A DNA stretch of 64,000 bases from Candidatus Rokuibacteriota bacterium (GTDB lineage Bacteria > Methylomirabilota > Methylomirabilia > Rokubacteriales > CSP1-6): positions 124,001 to 188,000 of the forward strand of contig QHSU01000070.1 of NCBI GenBank assembly GCA_003220535.1, written 5' to 3'. This document shows, in pieces, positions 36,758-45,983 of this stretch. The notes beneath the pieces are model-generated. The model saw only the letters and a list, made by a program, of their open reading frames with translations, ran no database searches and was not told the origin of the DNA. The translations under genes and the position numbers were made by a program. Numbering within the stretch: position 1 is the stretch's first letter; the number at the start of each line of letters is the position of its first letter.

Positions 36758-36761
<4 letters not shown>
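35916..36761 (-). CDS. kdsA: 3-deoxy-8-phosphooctulonate synthase
   Basis: Condenses arabinose-5-phosphate with phosphoenolpyruvate to Kdo-8-phosphate. The 281 residues show [24 protein letters not shown] with the active-site lysine, [27 protein letters not shown] and MEMHEDPD. The loop has N-R-S after KA, as in most KdsA enzymes. The ATG at 36761 overlaps the pyrG stop (ATGA). Confidence 0.96.
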
Positions 36762-38359
<1,598 letters not shown>

Positions 38360-38360
38360 C

Positions 38361-40013
38361 TCATCCTCCTTTCGCGATCCACTGTCGGACGTGCGCTTCC
38401 TCCATGGCACGGTTCGTGAGGGTGCCGTCGAGGCGCGCGTCCCTCACCTCGGCGAGGACACGCGCCACGGCGGGGCCCCGAGGGACACCGAGCGCGACGA
38501 CGTCGTCTCCGCTCAAGGTCACGACGCGCGAGTCGAGGCCGGTGAACCAGTCGAGCGTCTCGCGGACGGCGCGCTCACCCGTCAGCCAGAGCCAGGCGAG
38601 CTCGACCGGCGCCCGTCCGCGGAGCAGGCGTGCGCGCTCGCTGGGCGCCGCGGCCGCGGCGAGCTCGGAGGCGAGCGACCCGACGGTGGCGTGGGCCCGC
38701 TCGAGGGTGGCCAGCGGCCCGCCCGCGAAGCCGAGTCGCGCGAGCGCGGCCCGGGCCGCCGCCGCCGGCCGGTCGCCGACGATCGCGAGCGCGGCGAGTC
38801 CGACCGCGTCGACCTCGAGCGCCCGGTCGCGGGCCCAGGCCAGCGCCCGGGGAAGCTCGGCGAGCCGGCGCCGGCTCGTCGCGGTGAACCGGTAGCCGGG
38901 GTCCAGCAGGCGGAAGGCCCCGGCGCGGCCGAGTCCGGCGAGGATGACCCCGGGCTGGGCTTCGCCCAGGACGCGCTCGAGCTCGGCGGCGATCCGCTGG
39001 CCCGACAGCGCGGGATACGGGACGAGACGTAGCGCGAGCGCCTGCGCCCGGGCGGTGGCCGGATCCGGGGAGAGACCGAGACGGGCGATGTACCTCGCGG
39101 CGCGAAAGATGCGGGTCGGATCCTCGACGTACGAGAGCGGGTGCAGCACGCGCAGTCGGCGACGTGCCAGATCGAGGCGCGCGCCGAGCCGATCGATCAG
39201 GCCGAACTCGCCGGAGGAAAGCTCGATCGCAAGGGCGTTGACCGTGAAATCACGCCGCCGCAGATCCTCGCCGATCCCCGCCGGCAGCACGCGCGGCAGC
39301 GCGCCCGGAGCCTCGTAACGCTCCGACCGGGACGTGGCCACGTCGATCCGTCCGAACGCGCGCGCCGTGACCGAGGCCGTCAGGAACCGGCGGTGCTCCA
39401 CGACCGAGCCCCCGAGCACGCGTGCGAGGCGGCGCGCCACGGTCGGGGCGTCGCCCTCGATGACGATGTCGAGATCGCGCTCGCCGATCGGCGCGCCGCG
39501 CCACAGGTCACGGACGAGGCCCCCCACGAGATACGCGCGGCCGTCGTGCTCCTCCGCGATCCGCCCGATGGTCTTGAGGAGCTCCCGGACATCGCCCGGC
39601 AGGCTCCGGCTGACGCGGCCGGCGGCCGACGCCTCGGCCACGCCGAGGCAGGCGAGTCGGCCACTGACGGCACCCCGGATGCTCCGCGCGCTTCGCACCG
39701 TGACGAGCGGAGCGCCGGCCGCGAGCAGACGGCGCAGGACGGTCTCGCCGGCGCCTGGATCGACGGCTGGCAGCGAGCGCGCGATCTCCACGGCGCGTAG
39801 CTCGCCGAGGCCGAGCGAGGCCGCGCGGACCAGGTCGTCGCGCAGCACGTGTGACGCACCGGCCGCCAGCAGACCGGCGTTCCGCTTGCGCACCCGGGCC
39901 AGCGCGTCGGCCACGGTAATGGCCGCCGGCGCCACCACGACGGCGACATCGGCGAGGTCGGCCGCCGCGAGGGCGACTTGCGGGTACACGTGCGCCCGCT
40001 TCGCCACGGTCAC
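38361..40013 (-). CDS. CBS-domain tRNA nucleotidyltransferase / poly(A) polymerase family protein
   Basis: Predicted to add A or CCA to tRNA 3' ends. The first 110 or so residues look like a CBS pair ([39 protein letters not shown]). From about 145 comes the class II head: [35 protein letters not shown] and [16 protein letters not shown], followed by a helical tail. Related proteins of many deep lineages carry a DHH phosphoesterase before the CBS pair; here the 550 residues lack it. The GTG at 40013 overlaps the xerD stop. Whether it adds C, A or CCA cannot be told by eye. Confidence 0.88.
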   Translation of the reverse strand: MTVAKRAHVYPQVALAAADLADVAVVVAPAAITVADALARVRKRNAGLLAAGASHVLRDDLVRAASLGLGELRAVEIARSLPAVDPGAGETVLRRLLAAGAPLVTVRSARSIRGAVSGRLACLGVAEASAAGRVSRSLPGDVRELLKTIGRIAEEHDGRAYLVGGLVRDLWRGAPIGERDLDIVIEGDAPTVARRLARVLGGSVVEHRRFLTASVTARAFGRIDVATSRSERYEAPGALPRVLPAGIGEDLRRRDFTVNALAIELSSGEFGLIDRLGARLDLARRRLRVLHPLSYVEDPTRIFRAARYIARLGLSPDPATARAQALALRLVPYPALSGQRIAAELERVLGEAQPGVILAGLGRAGAFRLLDPGYRFTATSRRRLAELPRALAWARDRALEVDAVGLAALAIVGDRPAAAARAALARLGFAGGPLATLERAHATVGSLASELAAAAAPSERARLLRGRAPVELAWLWLTGERAVRETLDWFTGLDSRVVTLSGDDVVALGVPRGPAVARVLAEVRDARLDGTLTNRAMEEAHVRQWIAKGG

Positions 40014-40894
40014 GCCCGCGGGTGGAAGCGCCGATACATCGTGAGCAACGTCGCCGACGGCAGGTGCGTGTAGATCTGCGTGGTCGCGATGTCGGCGTGG
40101 CCGAGCATGGCCTGGATCGAGCGGAGATCGGCGCCGCCCTCGAGCAGGTGGCTCGCGAACGAGTGCCGGAGCACGTGGGGCGAGACGCGCTGGCGGAGGC
40201 CGGCTCTGGCCGCGGCCTGCCGCACGATCGTCCAGAGCGACTGCCGCGATAACCGGCCGCCGCGGGGATTCACGAACAGTCGACCACTGTCGCGGACCCG
40301 CGTAGACAAGGGACGGGTCTCTCGAAGGTAGCGTCTCACCCACTGCGCAGCTTCCCCGCCGACGGGAACGAGGCGCTGCTTCCGTCCCTTGCCGGTGCAG
40401 ACCACGTAGCCCGCGGTGAGGTTGACGTCGTCCAGCGTGAGGCCGAGGCATTCGGAGGCGCGCATCCCGGTGGCGTAGAGGAGCTCGAGGACCGTTCGGT
40501 CCCGCACGCCGCGCGGGTGCGTCAGGTCGGGCGCTTCGACGAGCGCCGCGGCGGCCTCCCGCGAAAGGGTCCGCGGAAGCGCTCGCGAGCGCCGTGGCGC
40601 CTCCAGATGCTCGGTGGGATCGCGCCGCAAGGCGCCTTCGCGGAGCAAATGCTTGTAGAGCCCCCGGAGCGCCGAGATGCGCCGCGCGACGCTGGCCGGT
40701 CGGAGGCCGCGGCTCCGCAGGAGGTCGAGGTACCCGACGATGTCGTCGGGGCCAACCCGATGCAGGCTCCGGTGCTGAGCGTTCAGGAACTGCGTGAAGT
40801 CGGTGAGGTCGCGTCGGTAGGCGTTGAGAGTATTTCGGGAGGCCCCCCGCTCTGCCTGGAGGGCACCGAGATACTCGACAACCACATCGGTCAT
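40010..40894 (-). CDS. xerD: Tyrosine recombinase XerD/XerC
   Basis: Resolves chromosome dimers at dif together with a partner. The 294 residues have the SAM-like N-terminal domain and all catalytic residues: Arg in YATGMRASE, Lys in GKGRKQR, His and Arg in HVLRHSFASHLL, His in MLGHADI and the nucleophile Tyr in TQIYTHL. The order with pyrG and kdsA and the absence of phage genes make it housekeeping, not an integrase. XerC versus XerD cannot be settled from this alone; the second recombinase is outside the window. An extended -10 lies 16 bases upstream. Confidence 0.92.
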   Translation of the reverse strand: MTDVVVEYLGALQAERGASRNTLNAYRRDLTDFTQFLNAQHRSLHRVGPDDIVGYLDLLRSRGLRPASVARRISALRGLYKHLLREGALRRDPTEHLEAPRRSRALPRTLSREAAAALVEAPDLTHPRGVRDRTVLELLYATGMRASECLGLTLDDVNLTAGYVVCTGKGRKQRLVPVGGEAAQWVRRYLRETRPLSTRVRDSGRLFVNPRGGRLSRQSLWTIVRQAAARAGLRQRVSPHVLRHSFASHLLEGGADLRSIQAMLGHADIATTQIYTHLPSATLLTMYRRFHPRA

Positions 40895-40910
40895 AGAGTG
40901 ACCACGTCGG

Positions 40911-40919
40911 ATTCTATCA
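40911..40919 (-). promoter_or_regulatory. Extended -10 promoter of the xerD-to-kdsD series
   Basis: Minus-strand TGATAGAAT is an extended -10 with 5 of 6 matches in TAGAAT. It ends 16 bases before the xerD ATG, giving a leader of about 10 bases. The -35 (TTCGCG) is poor. Confidence 0.5.
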
Positions 40920-40976
40920 CGACGCTTCCGAATCGCGAAGCGTGCACCGCCGTCGTGACGCGCATCGCGCGCCGCC

Positions 40977-42554
40977 TCAGGCGTCGACGGTGCCGTGGTG
41001 TTCGCGCCGCCTGAAGAGGTTCAGGAGGGCGGTACGCTCGGAGATGCTGAGCGCGACGCTCGCGCCCCAGAAGAGCGCCACGCCGACGACGATCGCCGCC
41101 GCCAGCCACGCGACGTCGAGCGCGAGCGAGCGCCGAGACGGCCACAGGGCGAGCGCCAGCCAGCACGAGCCCGCGAGCGGAAGCGATGCCAGCGTCGTTC
41201 GACAGGCACTGCTCACGAGCGCACGCCCGCCGAGCCGGCCGAGCCGCCAGCGCGCGATCACCAGGAGGGCGACCAGATTCACGTACGCCCCGACGGACGC
41301 CGCGCCCGCGAGGCCGGCGTGCCCCAGCGGGCCCATCAGGGCGAGAGCCGCCACGACATTCGCGACGATCGACACGATGCCCCAGCGGACGGCCGTCGCG
41401 GCGTCCCCGAGCGCGTAGAAGGCCTGCGCCACGATGCGCGAGCCGGCGAATCCGGCCAGGCCGAGGGCGTACCACGCGAGCGCCTCCGCGGTGGCCGACG
41501 TCTCCACGGGACCGAATCGGCCGCGCTCGAAGAGCACGCGCACGATCGGCGTCCGAAGCACGACGAGGCCGACCGTGGCCGGCACCGACACGTAGAGAGC
41601 GAGCCGGAGGGCGAAGCTCAGGGTGGCGGCCAACGCTGGATGGTCCTGCGCGGCTGCCTGGCGCGACATGACGGGCAGCGACGCCGAGGCGAGCGCGATG
41701 CCGAAGACGCCCAGGGGGAACTCCATGACACGGTCGGCGTAGTAGAGATACGAGATCGAGCCCAGTGGCAGGAGCGACGCCAGCAACGTGTTGACGAACA
41801 CCATCACCTGCACCGCCGCCAGGCCGAAGACGGCGGGCAGCAGGAGCCGGGTGATCCGCGCGATCGCCGGGTGGCGGAGCTCGGTCGAGGGAGCCACCAG
41901 GAGCCCGCACGCCGAGAGACTGGGCACCTGCACGAGCAGCTGGCCGACCCCTCCCACGAGCACGCCGATCGCCAGCGAGAGGATCGGCGGCTCGACGTGA
42001 TGCAGAAGCAGCACGACCGCGCCGATCATCCCGACGTTGAGGACAGCCGGTCCGATCGCGCCGGCGAAGAACCGGCTTTGGGAGTTGAGCACGCCGGTGG
42101 CCATCGCGGCCAGGCCGACGAGCGGCAGGTAGGGGAACATGACCTGCGTCAGAAACACCGCCAGCGTTGCCTGCGAAGGGTCGCTCATGAAGCCGGGCGC
42201 GATCACCTTCAGGATCAGGGGCGCGCCGAGGATACCCAGCGCCGCGGTCACCGTCAGCACGAGGAGCGCAAGCCCCAGCACGGCGCGCAGCATCCGGGTG
42301 AGCTCCGGCCGCTCGCGGGTCGACGCGTAGTCGGTGAAGACGGGAATCATCGCGGTGGACAGGGCCCCTTCGGCGAGGAGCCGCCGGAGGATGTTGGGGA
42401 TCCGGAATGCGACGAAGAATGCGTCGGTGACGGGGCCAGCGCCGAATGCCCGCGCCACGACCATGTCGCGCACGAATCCGAGCAGCCGACTCAGCAGGGT
42501 CGCGCTGGCGATGCCGCCGAGGGCCCGGACGACCTGCCCCTCGCTCGCGCTCAC
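40977..42554 (-). CDS. murJ: Lipid II flippase MurJ
   Basis: Flips lipid II across the inner membrane for peptidoglycan synthesis. The 525 residues form about 14 membrane helices. Family motifs are SATLLSRLLGFVRDMVVARAFG, TDAFFVAFRIPNILRRLLAEGA, STAMIPVFTDY and YLYYADRVMEFPLGVFGIAL. The GTG at 42554 has GGAGG 9 bases upstream (42564-42568); the ATG at 42581 would add 9 residues but has no ribosome site. It is divergent from rpsT, a common pairing. Confidence 0.95.
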   Translation of the reverse strand: MSASEGQVVRALGGIASATLLSRLLGFVRDMVVARAFGAGPVTDAFFVAFRIPNILRRLLAEGALSTAMIPVFTDYASTRERPELTRMLRAVLGLALLVLTVTAALGILGAPLILKVIAPGFMSDPSQATLAVFLTQVMFPYLPLVGLAAMATGVLNSQSRFFAGAIGPAVLNVGMIGAVVLLLHHVEPPILSLAIGVLVGGVGQLLVQVPSLSACGLLVAPSTELRHPAIARITRLLLPAVFGLAAVQVMVFVNTLLASLLPLGSISYLYYADRVMEFPLGVFGIALASASLPVMSRQAAAQDHPALAATLSFALRLALYVSVPATVGLVVLRTPIVRVLFERGRFGPVETSATAEALAWYALGLAGFAGSRIVAQAFYALGDAATAVRWGIVSIVANVVAALALMGPLGHAGLAGAASVGAYVNLVALLVIARWRLGRLGGRALVSSACRTTLASLPLAGSCWLALALWPSRRSLALDVAWLAAAIVVGVALFWGASVALSISERTALLNLFRRREHHGTVDA

Positions 42555-42661
42555 CTTGAAATTCCTCCGGCCCTCGGGCATGATGCAGCGCGTACACGAC
42601 AACGACCGCGGGGCTGGGACCCTGCCGACCGCGGCGCGACTACACGGTAAGGAGCGTTCAC

Positions 42662-42913
42662 GTGGCGAACACGAAGTCGGCAATGAAACGCATTCGGCAG
42701 AACGAACGACGGCGCCTGCGCAACCGCGCCCTGCGCACGAAGATCCGCGGCGCGATCAAGACCGCGCGCGCCATCGAGGGCGCCGGACGCGCCGCGGCTG
42801 TCCGCGACGCCATCCGCGTGCTCGACAAGGCCGTCACCAAGGGCGTGATCCACCGCAACACCGCGGCGCGCAAGAAGTCCTCGCTCGCCCGGCGTCTCGT
42901 CGCCGCGCAGTAG
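42662..42913 (+). CDS. rpsT: 30S ribosomal protein S20
   Basis: Primary 16S rRNA-binding protein. The 83-residue basic protein starts MANTKSAMKRIRQNERRRLRN and ends HRNTAARKKSSLARRL, both diagnostic. GTG start at 42662 with AAGGAG (42649-42654) 7 bases upstream. It is the only plus-strand gene between 20.7 and 59.5 kb and is flanked by murJ (divergent) and the ceramidase-like gene (convergent, 24-base gap). Confidence 0.97.
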   Translation: MANTKSAMKRIRQNERRRLRNRALRTKIRGAIKTARAIEGAGRAAAVRDAIRVLDKAVTKGVIHRNTAARKKSSLARRLVAAQ

Positions 42914-42937
42914 CCCCGATTCCCCTCTCCGTCCTTC

Positions 42938-44320
42938 TCACCGGGACGCTGCGCCGGCGTCGCAGCGTGATGATGGACCCGCCGATGGCCGCGGACGTCC
43001 GCCCAGTCGGTAGAGCAGCTCGATCGCCGCGTCGGTGAGACACGCACCCGCGTCGGGGCCGTAGATCGTGGCGCACGCGACATACGCCCGGCGGGTGGAA
43101 TCCTCGGGTGTCGTGAAGTACCCGAGGTAGTCGTTCGACAGCCCCGCGACGAACACCGGCGCGAACAGCGCCCGCGCCTCGCGCTTGATCGCCTGACCGA
43201 ACGACGTCTGCAGCTCGCCGGGCATCGTCACCCACGCCGTGTCGCCGAGCGCGGCGGCGACGAGCTCGGTGTCGGCGGGCATGACGGAGCCGAGGGGAAT
43301 CGCCATGAGTTCGGGCGCCCATCGGCCGGCGCAGCGCTTGAGCGACAGGGCCGCCGGGGGCAGCGTGACCCGGCGCTCCGAGACCCGGAGCGTGGTGACG
43401 GGCAATGGCTTGGCCTGTGCCCAGCCCGCCTCGACCGCGGCCGCGAGGGCGCTGGACACCTCTCGCAGCGCGGCCTCGCCGTGACGGGCGGGGCTCACGT
43501 CGCCGACCGCTCCGTTGACGAAGAGGGCCGGCGCCCCGAGCCGCTGCTCGAGCCGCGCGGAGGCAGCCCCCATGACGTCGCCCGAGAGGCGAAGGTTGGC
43601 CGCGGAGAGCATCGTCCCGTGGATCGCGAAGTTCCAGACCAGCGCGAGCGGCGCTCCGCCGACGGTCGTGAGCTTCAACACCACGATCTCCTGGTCGAGC
43701 GGCCGCGCGAGCCGGCTCGCCGTCACCGTGGGCGCCGTGACCGTCGTCGCGGCGACGCGCGCCGGCGCGCGCGCGCCATCGGCCTGTCGGATCGCGGTCG
43801 CGGCGCCCTCGACGAGCGCCTCCCGTACGACCGGGTCCAGGCGATCGACCGCGACCAGGCCCATGAGCGCCGAGTCCAGGAACGCGCCCGGGCCCGAGTG
43901 AGTGTGCGAGGCCGAGACGATGAGCGTCGTCGCCGGAACGCCGACGCGCGCCAGGCGATCTTGAACGGCGCGGGTGAATGCGCCGTCGACTGCGATGAGG
44001 TCGAGCGTGACCCACGCCAGTCGCGCGGCTCGGGTTTCCAGCACGAGCGCCCGCGCCGCCACCGGATCGTGTTCGCCGACGGAGGGCGTGAACCAGAACG
44101 CGTGGGCGTACCGGCCGAAGACGTCGGGAAACGCGAGGCGGCGCTTCATGCTGCCGTAGCCCGCCAGGGGCGTGCCGGGCGGGACCCGCAGCGTGGCGTA
44201 CGCCGCACCGGCGGTCACACACTCCGCGCAGCGCTCGGCGGCACCCGCGATCCCCGTGACACACGCTCCCCCGAGGAGGAGGCCGAGGAGGATCCAGCGA
44301 CCGATCACCTCTCCGCACAC
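42938..44320 (-). CDS. Secreted neutral ceramidase-like hydrolase
   Basis: Probably hydrolyses an amide bond in a lipid or similar substrate in the periplasm. The 460 residues start with a signal peptide (WILLGLLLGGACVTGIAG). Family features are SASHTHSGPG (zinc histidines), NFAIHGT, LSGDVMG, the catalytic-serine loop NGAVGDVSP and GLSNDYLGYFTTPEDS. Full neutral ceramidases are longer; the C-terminal immunoglobulin-like domain is missing here, so the natural substrate may differ. GTG 44320 overlaps holA; GTG 44308 is an alternative. It separates the usual neighbours holA and rpsT. Confidence 0.82.
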   Translation of the reverse strand: MCGEVIGRWILLGLLLGGACVTGIAGAAERCAECVTAGAAYATLRVPPGTPLAGYGSMKRRLAFPDVFGRYAHAFWFTPSVGEHDPVAARALVLETRAARLAWVTLDLIAVDGAFTRAVQDRLARVGVPATTLIVSASHTHSGPGAFLDSALMGLVAVDRLDPVVREALVEGAATAIRQADGARAPARVAATTVTAPTVTASRLARPLDQEIVVLKLTTVGGAPLALVWNFAIHGTMLSAANLRLSGDVMGAASARLEQRLGAPALFVNGAVGDVSPARHGEAALREVSSALAAAVEAGWAQAKPLPVTTLRVSERRVTLPPAALSLKRCAGRWAPELMAIPLGSVMPADTELVAAALGDTAWVTMPGELQTSFGQAIKREARALFAPVFVAGLSNDYLGYFTTPEDSTRRAYVACATIYGPDAGACLTDAAIELLYRLGGRPRPSAGPSSRCDAGAASR

Positions 44321-45315
44321 AGATCGGCCACCAGGGTCGCCATCTCGGCCCGAGGCTCACCGCTGCTCTTGAGCCGGCGTTCGACGTCCCAGCACCGACG
44401 GAGCTTCCAGGCAAAGAGGGTCTCGGACCCGCTCGTGGAGCCGGTGAGCGCCTCGATCACGGCCGGTGGCCGGCGGAGCGCGCGGGCGATCTCCTCGACG
44501 GCCCGGCCCCGACGGCGCCACGCGACGGCGGTCCACGCGGTTCTCACGTCGCGCGCCAGCACGGAGAGCAGGAGCATCGCGTCCTCGGTGGCGAGGAGCC
44601 GGTCGAGTGTCTTGAGCGCGCCCGCGATGTCGCGGCGCTCCACGGCGCGCGTCAGGTCGAAGATCGCGTCCAGCCGATGCTCCCCCACGACCGCCCCGAC
44701 GTCCTTGACGCCGACGGCGCGGTTGTCGGGCCCACCCGCGAGCGCGGCCTTGCGCGTCTCGCCGAGGAGCGTGGCGGTGTCCTCACCGGTCAGCTCGACG
44801 AGGAGTCGCGCGGCCTCGTCGCTGACGCTCAGCCCTTCGAGGGCCGCGCGCTGACGCAGCCAGCCCGCGAGGTCTCGTCCCCCTCGAGTCGGAAGCTCGA
44901 CGAGCGCGGCGCCCGGCAAAGCGCTCAGCAGCCAGTGGTCGTTCCGGCGCTCGCGCGAGGCGCGCAGCGCCTCATCGGCCAGCAGCAAGAGGCAGGTTGC
45001 CGGATTCGGGTTTGCGGCGTAGGCCGCGAGCGCGTCCGTCGCCTTCGCGGGGAGGGCCTGGGCGCGCCGAACGGCCACGAGCCGGCGCCCGCTCCCGAAC
45101 GGTAGGGTCATGGCCGACCGGACGAGGTCGTCGACACTGCGCTCGCGCCCGTCGAACACCTCGCGGCCCCAGGCCGCCAGCGTGGAATCGGGAAAAAGCC
45201 CACGCGTCGCGGCGGCCAGCGCGTCGTCGAGGAGCTGGACGTCGCCGCCGTGGAGCAGAGTGATCGGTGGCGCCTCACCGCGCTCGGCCAGGCGCACGAA
45301 CATCGCGTAGTCCAT
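44305..45315 (-). CDS. holA: DNA polymerase III delta subunit
   Basis: Opens the beta clamp within the clamp loader. The 336 residues have the divergent AAA+ plan: LLHGGDVQLLDDALAAA, a VAVRRAQALP region, GWLRQRAALEGLSVSDEAARLLVELTGED, FDLTRAVERRDIAGALKTLDRLL and a helical C-terminal collar. Sequence conservation is low as usual, but the order leuS-lptE-holA supports it. The gap to lptE holds tandem repeats. Confidence 0.9.
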   Translation of the reverse strand: MDYAMFVRLAERGEAPPITLLHGGDVQLLDDALAAATRGLFPDSTLAAWGREVFDGRERSVDDLVRSAMTLPFGSGRRLVAVRRAQALPAKATDALAAYAANPNPATCLLLLADEALRASRERRNDHWLLSALPGAALVELPTRGGRDLAGWLRQRAALEGLSVSDEAARLLVELTGEDTATLLGETRKAALAGGPDNRAVGVKDVGAVVGEHRLDAIFDLTRAVERRDIAGALKTLDRLLATEDAMLLLSVLARDVRTAWTAVAWRRRGRAVEEIARALRRPPAVIEALTGSTSGSETLFAWKLRRCWDVERRLKSSGEPRAEMATLVADLCAER

Positions 45316-45370
45316 TTACCGAGTGCTCGTAGACCGAGGCGACCGAGGGTGGCCTGCTGTAGGAGCGAGT

Positions 45371-45454
45371 GGCTCCGCTCGCCCGGTCAACCCCCTCGGT
45401 CGGGCTGGCTCCGCTCGCTCGATCAATCCGGTCGGTATTGGCTGGCTCCGCTCC
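45371..45454. repeat. Three tandem copies of a 36-37-base repeat between lptE and holA
   Basis: GGCTCCGCTCG cores begin at 45371, 45407 and 45444 (the third ends CTCC). Between them the sequence GGTCAACCCCCTCGGTCGG is echoed by GATCAATCCGGTCGG. The 152-base gap holds no gene. The first core is preceded by GGAGCGAGT, forming a small hairpin. Confidence 0.65.
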
Positions 45455-45467
45455 ATGCTCGACGGTG

Positions 45468-45983
45468 TCAAAATCGGTCGACGGTCAGGCTCACGATCGC
45501 CCGCGCGATGTCGATCGCGGCCGCGCGGACCGCCGACTCCTCTCGCGAAATGGTCTGGGAGACGGCGCCCAGGACCTGGAAGTCGGCTTTCTCCTGCAGA
45601 CGTTGCTGCTCGAAGAGGACCGTGTTCCGCCGCACGTCGCGGAGACGGAGGTTCATCGTGACCACCAGCCGATACTGGCGCACGTTGGCGTGGGAGTCGA
45701 ACGCGATCGACTGCAGAGTGTAGCCGATCACTTCCCCGTCGAGGATGGCGTCCGCGTCGTCCGTCCCGACCACGCGGAGCCGACCGTTGGTGGAGAAGGC
45801 CTCGACGACGGCGCTCGTGAGGAAGTTCTCCACGGCGGGCTCCGCGGTCTTGTTCGTGAAGACCGGCACGGCCACCGTCTGGATGTGGTTCGGGAGGTTG
45901 CCGCGCAGCGAGTAGCCGCAGCCCGCGGGCGCGACGACGAGCACGGTGAGGCCGAGCGCGAGCGCGCGGCCGGATCCTGTCAC
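45468..45983 (-). CDS. lptE: LPS-assembly lipoprotein LptE
   Basis: Outer-membrane lipoprotein that plugs LptD. The 171 residues start with a lipoprotein signal (GLTVLVVAPAGC); the residue before AGC is Pro, making a slightly atypical lipobox. After it come GYSLRGNLPNHIQTVAVPVF, ILDGEVIGYTLQSIAFD and RLVVTMNLRLRDV, matching LptE/RlpB. The GTG at 45983 overlaps the leuS stop. LptD is not in the window. Confidence 0.9.
   Translation of the reverse strand: MTGSGRALALGLTVLVVAPAGCGYSLRGNLPNHIQTVAVPVFTNKTAEPAVENFLTSAVVEAFSTNGRLRVVGTDDADAILDGEVIGYTLQSIAFDSHANVRQYRLVVTMNLRLRDVRRNTVLFEQQRLQEKADFQVLGAVSQTISREESAVRAAAIDIARAIVSLTVDRF

Noticed and set aside
40010..40894. Phage or island integrase
   Set aside because: The recombinase sits in a housekeeping series with pyrG and kdsA, with no tRNA, att repeats or phage genes nearby.
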